Virus record (IMG/VR): IMGVR_UViG_3300015360_000046
Location: 1-61,091 of that record
Strand: one strand, 5' to 3'
Origin: a virus
DNA length: 61,091 nt
Shown here: piece by piece, positions 1-8,293 of the stretch
Layout: each line of letters starts with the position of its first letter
Numbering within the stretch: the stretch's first letter is position 1
Position numbers and translations under genes: made by a program
The notes under the pieces: model-generated
Told to the model about the DNA's origin: nothing
Databases searched by the model: none
Seen by the model: the letters and a program-made list of their open reading frames with translations, nothing else

Positions 1-932
1 TCTTTGCTGCTATTATAGGACTTGGAACACAATCGCAAAGCCTAAATATGGGAAGTAATTTAATTAGCAATGTCACAGATCCAGTTAGTGCCCAAGATGC
101 TGCTACTAAATTCTATGTTGATACAACTTCAGTCGTTACTCCTGGTGGGGCAAATACAAACGTACAATTTAATAATAGTGGTTCGTTTGATGGAAATGCT
201 AATTTTGTGTGGGATGATATTAATCATGAGTTAATTGTAACACATCCTACAGATGGGGTAGGAATGCGGTTAAGTTCTCTTGCTAACACAGGAGAGTATC
301 TTTCTTTCGCAACTACTGATAACGCATCTGTTTGTTCTGTCGGGGTTGGAAATGCGTTTCCTGCACCAGATGGGCACAATGTTTTAGAATTGCGCGCGCC
401 AAATCAAATTCAATTATTTCCTGGTGCGTTTCTTTGGTCTTTCCCGAGTACTGGTGGATTGATTGGACCAAATAGTAGTATTACATATACGTTATCTTCA
501 AGTACTCTAACACTCGCTGCAAATTCCGCAGGTAATGAGGGTACGTTAAGTTTTAAGGGCGATGCAGCAAATGATAATGTTTCTCTTATAAGCTTTTTAG
601 ATTCTACTGGTGTAATTGAGTTTGCAGACATATATGCAGATAATCAAGCAGGTGTGCAATCACTTTCTATAACTGTTGATAGTGGAAATAACATTTGGCG
701 GTTTGATGAAACTGGATTGTTAACTACTCCTGGTTCTGTTGGAGTAAATGGATCAGCTGTAGCGTCAGCAGTGTTACAAGCAGATTCAACTACTAAGGGG
801 TTCTTACCTCCTAGAATGACAACCGTTCAGAGAGATGCTATTGGAGCACCTGCTACTGGTTTAATGGTCTATAATATCACAACGAATCAATGGGAAGGTT
901 GGAATGGTACTCTTTGGGCCATCCTCGGATAA
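1..932 (+). CDS. Tail fibre protein, C-terminal part (5' end outside window)
   Basis: The frame is open from the first bases, so the gene begins left of the window; the Met at 48 has no ribosome site and is internal. The visible part opens with the fibre motif LNMGSNLISNVTDPVSAQDA followed by ATKFYVD, a pattern repeated in many phage fibre shafts. It ends with SAVLQADSTTKGFLPPRM and a TGLMVYNITTNQWEGWNGT-type ending, which is typical of fibre C-termini before a receptor-binding or chaperone region. The protein is low in charge and rich in Gly, Ser, Thr and Asn, as expected for a beta-structured trimeric fibre. It should sit at the virion tail tip and contact the host surface. The next gene starts 12 bases downstream, so all three fibre/tail genes are probably co-transcribed late. 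Confidence 0.85.
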   Translation, partial: FAAIIGLGTQSQSLNMGSNLISNVTDPVSAQDAATKFYVDTTSVVTPGGANTNVQFNNSGSFDGNANFVWDDINHELIVTHPTDGVGMRLSSLANTGEYLSFATTDNASVCSVGVGNAFPAPDGHNVLELRAPNQIQLFPGAFLWSFPSTGGLIGPNSSITYTLSSSTLTLAANSAGNEGTLSFKGDAANDNVSLISFLDSTGVIEFADIYADNQAGVQSLSITVDSGNNIWRFDETGLLTTPGSVGVNGSAVASAVLQADSTTKGFLPPRMTTVQRDAIGAPATGLMVYNITTNQWEGWNGTLWAILG

Positions 933-944
933 CGGTAAATAATT

Positions 945-2411
945 ATGGTATTTTACGGGTCTGGAATATTTTATGGGAATGGTGCCAAGTACGCTGGAAC
1001 AGCGTCATCAGCTGCCCAAAGTATTCCAGTTGACTTACGTTTTTACAGAACAAATCAAGATGGGATTTATGTATTTTGGTGGGGATTTGATCCTGCATTT
1101 ATAACCCCAACGCTTGCATTTACTAATTTTGATCTTCAATTAGATACAGAGGTTACGTTTGCATCCCCAAATTTAGTTACATATACAACGGCCACAGCCA
1201 TTACATATCAGAATGGGAATGTTCGTAAAGGTTTTGCAGTTCCTGTAGCAGCTAGAATTGATAGTTTGCCACAAATTTGGTATGCACGCGTGCGTACTCA
1301 TACGATTTCGTTTACGTCTGCTTGGTCTCAGATATTACCATGGACCATTCCGCCTCGAGTTCAAACTGCATACGCTGTTTCATTAATGGAATCCTTACCA
1401 GATTATCATGTATATGGTAAAGGAGATCTTCTTTTACCTGTTAATCAACGCGACTCAAATCTATATGTAGTTGAAGACATGTATGGGTATGAACTTGATA
1501 TTGTGTATTATACTAATTTTCTTACTCAGACCAATAATTATATTGATTTAGCATTAGATGAAGTTTTGTACTCTATTTATGGTGTTCAGTTTAATTTTAT
1601 TAAGCCTGAAAATATGCAGTATGTAGATTACCGTTGGATTTTGATGAATTTATATTTAGCCTCGTTAGTAGGGAGTACAAATGAAGCTATTATATTAACG
1701 GTTCAAAGTTACACAGGGATACCCCCAACTCTATTAAATATCAGAGATTTAAATGATTTCTTTTTAAATACTGTATTAGATGCTCCAATTACACCTGGTT
1801 CTCCACAAAGTACGTTTAATACAGTTTACTCATATATTGAATCAACATTTCGATTACAAAATATTACAACGGGTTTATATGTTCCGCTAAGCGCGTATTC
1901 AGTGAATGGGGTTCTTGGAACATGGACAATGAATGTTCCAACAACAAATACCCTTCAAGCCATTTATAATACAGGTACTATTAATGATCCGTTCCCAATT
2001 GTATTTGATGCATTAGCTGGTTCAACGACTTTAGCCGGTACAGTTACTTTCACAAATAATAGCACAGCTATTGTCGGAGTTGGAACTTTATTTTCAACTC
2101 AGTTAGCGTTAGGGCAGCAAATTACTAATTCTGAGGGTATTTATTTAGGAACTGTTGGACAAATTGTAGATGATACAAACTTAGTATTAGTTAATGTTTG
2201 GGCGGGTGTTACACAAATAAGTGCAGTTCGCAGGTTACTGTATTCTGATCTTCAACTCCCGCCACCAGTTCTTTGGGATAGTTCTACGCTCAAAGCAGGA
2301 TTGCTTGTTATCATTTATAACCCGTTAAATATTAACATTGAGTGGTTAAAATTATTAGTGATGTTACTCTTACCAGCCGAAGTTAAGGTGTATTTCCGAG
2401 TAGTTCAATAA
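945..2411 (+). CDS. Structural tail-associated protein, 488 aa
   Basis: I do not recognise a named family. The protein is Thr/Asn/Tyr-rich with low charge. It has an N-terminal glycine-aromatic stretch (YGSGIFYGNG), a beta-rich first third that may be an immunoglobulin or fibronectin-like fold (residues about 25-140), and a Tyr-rich middle (about 150-280). A second beta-like segment at about 350-440 contains VTFTNNSTAIVGVGTLFSTQ. It lies between two fibre genes, so a baseplate or fibre-attachment role is likely by position only. The start at 945 lies 12 bases after the previous stop and has only a weak ribosome site (GGTAA). Confidence 0.6.
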   Translation: MVFYGSGIFYGNGAKYAGTASSAAQSIPVDLRFYRTNQDGIYVFWWGFDPAFITPTLAFTNFDLQLDTEVTFASPNLVTYTTATAITYQNGNVRKGFAVPVAARIDSLPQIWYARVRTHTISFTSAWSQILPWTIPPRVQTAYAVSLMESLPDYHVYGKGDLLLPVNQRDSNLYVVEDMYGYELDIVYYTNFLTQTNNYIDLALDEVLYSIYGVQFNFIKPENMQYVDYRWILMNLYLASLVGSTNEAIILTVQSYTGIPPTLLNIRDLNDFFLNTVLDAPITPGSPQSTFNTVYSYIESTFRLQNITTGLYVPLSAYSVNGVLGTWTMNVPTTNTLQAIYNTGTINDPFPIVFDALAGSTTLAGTVTFTNNSTAIVGVGTLFSTQLALGQQITNSEGIYLGTVGQIVDDTNLVLVNVWAGVTQISAVRRLLYSDLQLPPPVLWDSSTLKAGLLVIIYNPLNINIEWLKLLVMLLLPAEVKVYFRVVQ

Positions 2412-2436
2412 AAAGGTTCGATTAAAGGAGAAGTAT

Positions 2437-4344
2437 ATGGCATCAACAATTTTTGGAAACGGCGCACGCATAATTAAACAAGTTTTTGATTGGATGCAAT
2501 TTGGTGAAGTAATCCAAACACAGAACCTAATAGTTGATACTTTCTCCGCTGGTATTAATAATGCCACAATAGCAGGCGAAGGTTTCCTAATTATTCCTGG
2601 GAATAACAACACTGCGTTAACACCTTCTATTAATGTAACAACTGGTGGGATTGCATATGATCCTTCTAGCGCACGCATCTATATTACTTCTAGTGATATT
2701 GCACTATATAATGCTGGAAATATTAATACTACCACAAATGATGGATTAGGTAATTTCATATTGACTCCGCAGAGCACTGGTGTAGTTAACGTTCCGTTAA
2801 CGCAGCTTTCTCAAAATTATCTTTGGATCAATTACTTAGCTACTATCGACACCACTGCTTTTACATTAAATCAATTGACTAACGCAAAGATGTTCTATAA
2901 ACAAACAGATGGATACAATATTCAAGTTACTACCGTAAACGTTCCACCCAATGCAAATTCCATCTTCTTAGCTGTAATCAACTTAACAGGTGGTGGCGCA
3001 GTTGGTTTAGCTAATATCTCACAAGTCGGGCGTGTGTACTATCGTATCCTTCCTAAGGTTGTTCCTATTACAACCCCTTTAGCGAACCTATCTGATCGTA
3101 CTCTTTTTTATAATCCTGCTTCAACATATAACTTAGACGCCCATATTAAAGCAGTTGGTACAGGAACAGGTATTAGTCCAACAAATCCGCATAACACATC
3201 GTTGTCAGATTTGGGTGTATCTGTATTTGATACTGTTAATGCGCATAGACAATTAGAACACGGCAATGCAATTATAGCAGGAACAGTTGGTGATTCATAT
3301 CCCACAACCTCTGCGATGGCCACAAGTATTGCTATTGTGAATCCCGGGAGTGATTATATTATTGTTCGTCAGCTAACATCTGTTCAATATATAATTGTTA
3401 ATGGATCAGCATATAATGTAACTGCTGTGTTTGGTGTTATTCCTGTTGACGCAAATGTTACTTTTCCTGCATCTTCTGGGACGTATAATGTTTATTGGGA
3501 TTCTGTCACTAAGGCGTTTGCTGTAACTACTGCTAGTATCGCGACTGATGTTACTAAGTTTTGGCTATGCACGGTTACATATACTTTCGTAGGGCTGGGG
3601 CCAACTGATCATAATGCCTTGTCAAACTTGATTGAACGCCGTCGGATTGGTAGCACCGTTGAAAAATATCAACGTTGGGCTACAACAGCTCGTCCTCCAG
3701 TGCCATTACCAGGCGAGTACGGATTTAACATAGATATCAATGCTCCAGAGTGGTTTGACGGATCAGGCTGGCAATCTTTAACGGTTCCAACTGGCTGTAT
3801 GTTAGATTTTGGTGGATCTATTCCCCCAGTAGGATTTTTACAGTGTAACGGTACTGCTGTTAGTAGAACAACCTACTCAAATTTATTTGCAGTTGTTGGA
3901 ACTACATTTGGTGTTGGAGATGGGAGTACAACATTTAATATTCCTGATAAACGCCGCCGTGTAGCCGTTGGTTCAGGTGGAACAGGAACAGGTGTATTAG
4001 GAAATACTGTTGGCAACGTTGGTGGATCAGAAACAATTATCCTCACCACAGCGCAAATGCCTGCTCATAATCATCCTGCATCGTCGTCGTCATCTGTTTC
4101 TGATCCAACTCACAATCATAACAATTCAGGTACTGGTTCACCTGGTACTGTTGGTAGTGGCACTGCAACTATCGCAGGCGCATTCGGCGGAAACTTTCTT
4201 GCAGCTGGTCTCGCTGCTGTTATGAATCCTGCACTTACTGGTATATCCGTTTCAACTAGTACAACAACATCGAATACTGGCGGTGGTAGTGCACATGATA
4301 ATATCCAGCCTTCACTTGTTCTCACGTCAATTATTAAATACTAA
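2437..4344 (+). CDS. Tail fibre with phage tail-collar domain, 635 aa
   Basis: The C-terminal third is a clear Tail Collar domain. A stretch around residues 450-510 reads GCMLDFGGSIPPVGFLQCNG, then SRTTYSNLFAVVGTTFGVGDG and STTFNIPDKRRRVAVG. This is followed by an AHNHPASSS/THNHNNSG histidine-rich section, as in T4 short-fibre-like tips where His pairs bind metal along the needle. It ends HDNIQPSLVLTSIIKY, the usual close of this domain. The N-terminal 400 residues are fibre-like. An AAAGGAG site precedes the ATG. The product is probably a receptor-binding fibre or needle. Confidence 0.88.
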   Translation: MASTIFGNGARIIKQVFDWMQFGEVIQTQNLIVDTFSAGINNATIAGEGFLIIPGNNNTALTPSINVTTGGIAYDPSSARIYITSSDIALYNAGNINTTTNDGLGNFILTPQSTGVVNVPLTQLSQNYLWINYLATIDTTAFTLNQLTNAKMFYKQTDGYNIQVTTVNVPPNANSIFLAVINLTGGGAVGLANISQVGRVYYRILPKVVPITTPLANLSDRTLFYNPASTYNLDAHIKAVGTGTGISPTNPHNTSLSDLGVSVFDTVNAHRQLEHGNAIIAGTVGDSYPTTSAMATSIAIVNPGSDYIIVRQLTSVQYIIVNGSAYNVTAVFGVIPVDANVTFPASSGTYNVYWDSVTKAFAVTTASIATDVTKFWLCTVTYTFVGLGPTDHNALSNLIERRRIGSTVEKYQRWATTARPPVPLPGEYGFNIDINAPEWFDGSGWQSLTVPTGCMLDFGGSIPPVGFLQCNGTAVSRTTYSNLFAVVGTTFGVGDGSTTFNIPDKRRRVAVGSGGTGTGVLGNTVGNVGGSETIILTTAQMPAHNHPASSSSSVSDPTHNHNNSGTGSPGTVGSGTATIAGAFGGNFLAAGLAAVMNPALTGISVSTSTTTSNTGGGSAHDNIQPSLVLTSIIKY

Positions 4345-4355
4345 AGGAAAATATT

Positions 4356-4613
4356 ATGACTGATTCTATTACCAGTTGCATAGTTTATAAACGATCAAAC
4401 GATGAAATCCATCATTACGATATTACATTTGCATTTGAAATTCCAGACTCTGCAAGCCAATATTCCGTTATCGCAATAACAGATTCAGATCTTACAAATC
4501 CTACAGATCTTGATGAGGTTAAAACGCTTGCATGTAGTCGAGCAGCAGTTCTTAAAGCACTCTATGCTACCAGCACAGCAGTTCAAGAGCTAATTGGCCC
4601 TGTTGAATTATAA
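4356..4613 (+). CDS. Hypothetical protein, 85 aa, in the tail cluster
   Basis: No recognised family. It is a small acidic protein without membrane segment or cysteine cluster; the N-terminal half looks beta-stranded (YDITFAFEIP) and the C-terminal half helical (LDEVKTLACSRAAVLKALYA). It starts 11 bases after the collar fibre, with AAAGGAAAAT upstream. Position suggests a virion or fibre-assembly accessory, which is inference only. Confidence 0.7.
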   Translation: MTDSITSCIVYKRSNDEIHHYDITFAFEIPDSASQYSVIAITDSDLTNPTDLDEVKTLACSRAAVLKALYATSTAVQELIGPVEL

Positions 4614-4629
4614 TAGAGGAGGAATAATT

Positions 4630-5142
4630 ATGGATTGGTTATCGCTTATTAATAAGGTTCTTGAATTGTTCAAGACTAAAAAAGTAGAGTCAAAACTTCC
4701 TAATGTTCCTGTTGTTCTCTCGTATTATGGTACAACCCTTAAATTGGTTCGCAAAACTGATAATGAATGGTGCACACAGGGTGAGCTCACTATAAATGAT
4801 GTATTTATCTGTTTTACGATTGAGCTCCCAAAGATCAGTAATAATGGGGCTAAGGTTCGTGTAGCAGCTGGTACATATACTATGTCTATGTACCAAGGTT
4901 CAAAATGGCCTTATAAAGTACCTTTGTTAGATACAACTTCGATTGGACGAACATATATAGAGATTCATCCAAGCAACTTTGCTATCAGACCCTCTGACGG
5001 TAAAGTATTTTTGGAGGGTTGCATCGCTCCTGGCCTTACTCAAGGCGAGGATTACGTAAATAGTTCTAAGCTTGCTCTGGATCTAATTTTAACAAAGATT
5101 GATTGGACCAAGCCTGTTAGAATTATCATCTTCGACCTGTAA
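4630..5142 (+). CDS. DUF5675-like protein, 170 aa
   Basis: The start at 4630 is chosen because GAGGAGG lies 8 bases upstream; an earlier in-frame Met at 4594 overlaps the preceding gene and lacks a site. After a hydrophobic or amphipathic N-terminus (MDWLSLINKVLELF) come a strand with TQGELTINDVFICFTIE, a GTYTMSMYQGSKWPYKVPLL segment, and IEIHPSNF ... LEGCIAPG. Together these follow the DUF5675 plan (G-x-L ... C-T-I/L-E ... H-x-x-N ... G-C-I). These small proteins are common in phages and prophages near tail or lysis genes; their activity is not known to me. It ends the left gene group, just before a promoter. Confidence 0.65.
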   Translation: MDWLSLINKVLELFKTKKVESKLPNVPVVLSYYGTTLKLVRKTDNEWCTQGELTINDVFICFTIELPKISNNGAKVRVAAGTYTMSMYQGSKWPYKVPLLDTTSIGRTYIEIHPSNFAIRPSDGKVFLEGCIAPGLTQGEDYVNSSKLALDLILTKIDWTKPVRIIIFDL

Positions 5143-5165
5143 ACTTACCTACTTAAAAATAAAAG

Positions 5166-5194
5166 TTGACTTTCGTATAAACCCCATGTATAAT
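5166..5194 (+). promoter_or_regulatory. Sigma-70-type promoter, leaderless geometry
   Basis: TTGACT at 5166-5171, a 17-base spacer and a perfect TATAAT at 5189-5194. The ATG of the zinc-knuckle gene is at 5201, six bases after the -10 box, so the expected transcription start falls on or next to the start codon. There is no room for a ribosome site. Confidence 0.8.
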
Positions 5195-5200
5195 GATTAC

Positions 5201-5503
5201 ATGGACCGATGTTTTATTTGCATAAATAAGCCTAATCACAAATTCAACGAATGCAAGAGCGCTAGTTGTGAGTGTGCATGCGTTTACGAGATTTACGATC
5301 GACCACGGAATGAGTTGGTTGATGATGTGCTTGACGCAAATCCTAAATTTTTAAAGATTCCTAATGTTGAGATTAAGAAATTACCTGACTTGGCTAAGTT
5401 GATATCTCGATTCAATAAAATCAAGAAAAGCGAATGGGTGCCAAAGACCAAAGATAAGCGCTTTACTAGCAAGCGCAAAACATATGAGTATCATAACGCT
5501 TAA
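5201..5503 (+). CDS. Small CCHC zinc-knuckle protein, 100 aa
   Basis: The N-terminus has C-x2-C-x5-H-x4-C (CFICINKPNHKFNEC), close to a retroviral-type zinc knuckle, then a C-x-C-x-C triplet (CECAC). The rest is charged and helical, ending in a basic tail with SRFNKIKK. A paralogue lies at 12038-12310 with the same order of elements (CFQC..H..C, CMCAC, ISRFMKIRVK), so the pair arose by duplication or both come from a family widespread in this phage. A single-stranded nucleic acid-binding role is plausible but unproven. The start at 5201 is set by the promoter six bases upstream, and no Shine-Dalgarno is possible. The 3' end overlaps the next gene by 20 bases. Confidence 0.75.
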   Translation: MDRCFICINKPNHKFNECKSASCECACVYEIYDRPRNELVDDVLDANPKFLKIPNVEIKKLPDLAKLISRFNKIKKSEWVPKTKDKRFTSKRKTYEYHNA

Positions 5504-6254
5504 AACAAGCGAACAAATAGATCTTATTACTAAAGCTGCGACGATCACTTCTGATTGTCTCAGTTTTTTAAGTTTACAGGTGAAACCGGGTGCGACAAGC
5601 AAACAATTAGATATGCTTGCTAATGATTTTATTATGGCGCGTGGTGGAACAGCGGCTTGTAAAGGTTATCAAGATTTTCCAGCAGCAATATGTATTTCTG
5701 TAAATTCACAGGCTGTACATTGCATTCCAGATGATACTCCTTTTAAAGAAGGCGATGTAGTAAAATTAGATCTAGTTGTAGATTATAAGGGATGGAAAGC
5801 TGATTCAGCCTTAACTGTTCTAATTCCACCAGTGAAACCAGAGATACAGAAGCTTGTCCAGAACACATACCAAGCCATGATAAATGGTATTAGACAGTGT
5901 GTAGAAGGAAATACAGTGCAAGACATCAGCAAGGCAATTTATGCCACTAGAGGTGATTGTGGGGTGATTCGTGAATTCACTGGACACGGTATAGGTAAAG
6001 AGATTCATGAGGCTCCTCAAATTCGCAACTATGTTAATGATAATCAATCTACTCCTGTTTTAGTTGCGGGAATGGTACTTTGTATTGAACCTATTTTCTG
6101 TATTGGAGATCCTGCCATATACCATAAAAAGGGTGAATGGAACACCTGGATGTTTTCAGGAAATTCTGCTGCTCATTTTGAGCATAGTATCCTTATTAAT
6201 CCATTTCCCCAACACCCAACAATTTTAACTTTAAGAAAGAATGAAGTGATTTAA
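5484..6254 (+). CDS. map: Methionine aminopeptidase, type I
   Basis: Removes the initiator Met from nascent proteins using two metal ions. All metal and catalytic residues of the type I family are visible at nearly E. coli numbering: H79 (ISVNSQAVHCIP), D96 (KLDLVVD), D107 (WKADSALT), H168 (FTGHGIGKEIHEAP), H175, E202 (LCIEPIF) and E233 (HFEHSILI). Length (256 aa) is normal. A phage-borne copy is unusual. It may keep Met excision going after host shut-off, or suit the unusual N-termini made here from leaderless starts. The gene overlaps the zinc-knuckle gene by 20 bases, in the operon of the promoter at 5166. Confidence 0.93.
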   Translation: MSIITLKTSEQIDLITKAATITSDCLSFLSLQVKPGATSKQLDMLANDFIMARGGTAACKGYQDFPAAICISVNSQAVHCIPDDTPFKEGDVVKLDLVVDYKGWKADSALTVLIPPVKPEIQKLVQNTYQAMINGIRQCVEGNTVQDISKAIYATRGDCGVIREFTGHGIGKEIHEAPQIRNYVNDNQSTPVLVAGMVLCIEPIFCIGDPAIYHKKGEWNTWMFSGNSAAHFEHSILINPFPQHPTILTLRKNEVI

Positions 6255-6310
6255 TGGCTAATTATACAAACAGATTTGGAAACACGGCCATTGCACAGTT
6301 ACTTATATAA
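6254..6310 (+). CDS. Possible mini-ORF, 18 aa
   Basis: The ATG shares an A with the stop of the aminopeptidase gene (TAATG), the usual coupling pattern here, and the frame encodes MANYTNRFGNTAIAQLLI. No family can be assigned. It could be a genuine tiny protein, a remnant of a longer gene cut by the promoter cassette that follows, or chance. Confidence 0.3.
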   Translation: MANYTNRFGNTAIAQLLI

Positions 6311-6311
6311 T

Positions 6312-6356
6312 TAGGCCTAATGGCCTATGTACATTCTTACTTATTTACGTTATAAT
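6312..6356 (+). promoter_or_regulatory. Class A promoter cassette (dyad, -35, -10)
   Basis: A 6-bp inverted repeat TAGGCC-TAAT-GGCCTA (6312-6327) is followed by TGTACA (6328-6333), a 17-base spacer and TATAAT (6351-6356). The lipoprotein ATG lies at 6363. Related cassettes occur at 8244, 15069, 48096, 57469 and 60978. No T-run follows the dyad, so it looks like an operator or promoter element, not an intrinsic terminator. Confidence 0.8.
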
Positions 6357-6362
6357 AACTCT

Positions 6363-6515
6363 ATGCGACAATATGTATTTTCAATTACGCTTGTGTTATC
6401 TTTGTTGACAAGTGGATGTGCTTTGAGTACAGGTATTCGTTTTGGAGATGATGGTTCAGTGAGCAAACCACAAGTTCATGGATCAGTTAATGTATCAGGT
6501 ACGCATGGTTATTAG
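6363..6515 (+). CDS. Small lipoprotein, 50 aa
   Basis: A basic start, hydrophobic stretch and lipobox (LLTSGC, Cys at residue 19) predict lipidation and membrane anchoring after signal peptidase II cleavage. The mature part is about 32 residues (ALSTGIRFGDDGSVSKPQVH...), Gly/Ser-rich with no known domain. The ATG is six bases downstream of a TATAAT, so it should be read from a leaderless message. It precedes the exported collagen-like protein, so both may act in the cell envelope. Confidence 0.7.
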   Translation: MRQYVFSITLVLSLLTSGCALSTGIRFGDDGSVSKPQVHGSVNVSGTHGY

Positions 6516-6565
6516 CATAGAAACAAACCCTACGAGGCTTAACTTAAAAGCGAGGAAACACTAAA

Positions 6566-7825
6566 ATGAAAAAGCTAGTATTGACAGTCATCGCTCTAAT
6601 CCTTGGGTCTATTTCTCAGGTGCGAGCAAATAATGTTACAGATACACTCTCACCTGGACAGTCACCTGTTATTGGTTCAATTCTTTACTATAAAGCAGGT
6701 GGTGGGAATAGTAAGGGAACGTGGGCACTTCCTTCCTCAATTCCTGGCTTGACAGGAGCAACAGGAGCAACAGGAGCACAGGGACTTCAAGGAATTGCAG
6801 GTATAAATGGAACTAACGGTGTTGACGGCGTTAATGGAACTAACGGTGTTGACGGCGTTAATGGAACTAACGGTGTTGACGGCGTTAATGGAACTAACGG
6901 TGTTGACGGCGTTAATGGAACTAACGGAACTAACGGATTAACTGGTGTGCAGGGAATTCAAGGTGGCAAAGGTGATCAGGGCGTTGCAGGGGTAACAGGC
7001 GTGAATGGTGCTCAGGGTTCTAAAGGAGACAAAGGAGACAAAGGAGACAAAGGAGACAAAGGAGACACTGGCTTAGTTGGTGCAATTCACGCTAATGATG
7101 GAGTTAACGGAACAGCTTCAAACGTTGATACTCTAGATGTCAAAGGTGATGGAGTTGTTGTTTCTCAGGCTACTAACGTTGGATCGCTTGACTTGAGCAA
7201 TCTTAATACAAATCAGACCAAAGTAAACACAACAAACGTCACAAACTTGAATAATGATGTTACTAATATCAATGATAAGTCATTTAATACCACTAATAAC
7301 AGTAGTCTTCAGTCCCAGATCAATAACGTCAATCAAGGTGTTACGAATAATACGACTCAGATCAATAGCTTGAATCAGAGTGTGACTAACCTTAATAGCC
7401 AAGCTGCAGATGCAAACCATCGTATCTCTCGGTTGGAAGAAACAAAGTATCTTCTTGAACCTACAATTCGTATCTTTGATACGAAGCATTTTCAAGGTCA
7501 GATCTTTGATTCGTATGATGTTCGTCGAGGTCGAAACTTTGCCATCGGTGCTCGCATTATGTTGAAACTTGGTAAATCATACGAAGAAAAGCTGATCGCA
7601 AATGCAAATCGAGACACAGCGGCATTATTGGCTGCTAACGTTGGTGATACTATCGTGGAACGGAAGGCTATTCTAGCTCAGTTGAAGCTGGATAAGCAGT
7701 TGATTGCAGATCAAGTCGCCTTGCTGGAAATTGCTCGTAAGCAGTTGCTTGCGCAGGAAGCTCGGTTGACGACACTAGAGGCGTTCAACCACTCAGATGT
7801 TACTATTCAACTGGGAGGACGCTAA
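6566..7825 (+). CDS. Exported collagen-like repeat protein, 419 aa
   Basis: A typical signal peptide (MKKLVLTVIALILGSISQVRA) is followed by Gly-X-Y triplets from about residue 60 to 175: GATGATGAQGLQG, a four-fold GTNGVDGVN block, then repeated GDK. A region rich in Asn and Thr with heptad-like hydrophobics (about 210-285) suggests a trimeric coiled coil. A charged helical C-terminal domain contains FAIGARIMLKLGKSYEEKL. Collagen-like stretches are common in phage fibres, but a signal peptide implies export from the host cell, not virion assembly in the cytoplasm. It may modify the infected cell surface. GCGAGGAAA precedes the start. The repeats at DNA level make its length prone to change. 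Confidence 0.75.
   Translation: MKKLVLTVIALILGSISQVRANNVTDTLSPGQSPVIGSILYYKAGGGNSKGTWALPSSIPGLTGATGATGAQGLQGIAGINGTNGVDGVNGTNGVDGVNGTNGVDGVNGTNGVDGVNGTNGTNGLTGVQGIQGGKGDQGVAGVTGVNGAQGSKGDKGDKGDKGDKGDTGLVGAIHANDGVNGTASNVDTLDVKGDGVVVSQATNVGSLDLSNLNTNQTKVNTTNVTNLNNDVTNINDKSFNTTNNSSLQSQINNVNQGVTNNTTQINSLNQSVTNLNSQAADANHRISRLEETKYLLEPTIRIFDTKHFQGQIFDSYDVRRGRNFAIGARIMLKLGKSYEEKLIANANRDTAALLAANVGDTIVERKAILAQLKLDKQLIADQVALLEIARKQLLAQEARLTTLEAFNHSDVTIQLGGR
6806..6913 (+). repeat. Four identical 27-bp tandem units in the collagen-like gene
   Basis: Units of 27 bp (AATGGAACTAACGGTG followed by TTGACGGCGTT) are repeated four times without a mismatch, with a partial fifth copy after 6913. Each encodes nine residues, three collagen triplets. 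Perfect identity indicates recent expansion. Confidence 0.95.
7025..7066 (+). repeat. 9-bp tandem repeats GGAGACAAA in the collagen-like gene
   Basis: Four exact GGAGACAAA units and a fifth partial one encode (GDK)n collagen triplets. This is a slippage-prone tract in frame with the protein. Confidence 0.95.
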
Positions 7826-7826
7826 C

Positions 7827-8171
7827 ATGTCAAACGTGAATAAGTCAAAAACCACTGCCTTTGGCAGTGGTGTTGCCTTGGGGCTTCTGTTGGCTGGTGG
7901 AACGTTCCTTGGCTTTCAAGATAAGCTCACCCCGCTCCCTGTCGTTGAGACAGTGACGGTAGAGAGGGTTGTGGTTAAAGAAGTCCGTGTGGATAGGTCC
8001 GTTATTGAACCTAAGCTCTATCGTGCGTCTCAGCTTGACGCAGAGGGTAATGTTGTAGCGACATGGGAAGTGGTCAAGTGTGCATTTCGTGTCGTCGGTG
8101 CAACACTGACGGATAAGGCGGGAAACACCTTTGCTGTGGCTGGTAACATCCGCATTGAATCAATCAAGTAG
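7827..8171 (+). CDS. Small membrane-anchored protein, 114 aa
   Basis: The start at 7827 has GGGAGGACG upstream; an earlier Met at 7797 overlaps the collagen-like gene. There is one hydrophobic segment at about residues 12-31 (GSGVALGLLLAGGTFLGF), then a Val-rich stretch (VVETVTVERVVVKEVRVDRSV). The C-terminal beta-like domain (residues about 60-114) ends AVAGNIRIESIK. The product is likely an inner-membrane protein with its domain outside the cytoplasm. The base composition is more GC-rich than its neighbours. No family recognised. Confidence 0.7.
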   Translation: MSNVNKSKTTAFGSGVALGLLLAGGTFLGFQDKLTPLPVVETVTVERVVVKEVRVDRSVIEPKLYRASQLDAEGNVVATWEVVKCAFRVVGATLTDKAGNTFAVAGNIRIESIK

Positions 8172-8243
8172 CACAGGTGGGATGTTAGAAGGAGAGACTC
8201 ATTACGAAAACATCTACAGAAAGATTCTTTCTATAAAAAATAT

Positions 8244-8288
8244 TAGGCCCTTAGACCTATGTACATTCTTATCTACTCCTGGTATAAT
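8244..8288 (+). promoter_or_regulatory. Class A promoter cassette
   Basis: An imperfect dyad TAGGCCCTTAGACCTA (8244-8259), TGTACA (8260-8265), a 17-base spacer ending in TGG, and TATAAT (8283-8288). The ATG lies at 8294, five bases on. The rest of the 122-base gap (8172-8243) holds a weak AGAAAG-ATT-CTTTCT hairpin near 8218 without a T-run, and nothing else visible. Confidence 0.85.
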
Positions 8289-8293
8289 ATAGT

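Noticed and set aside
6806-7066. CRISPR-like repeats
   Set aside because: The units are in frame with a collagen-like protein, directly tandem without spacers, and 27 or 9 bp long.
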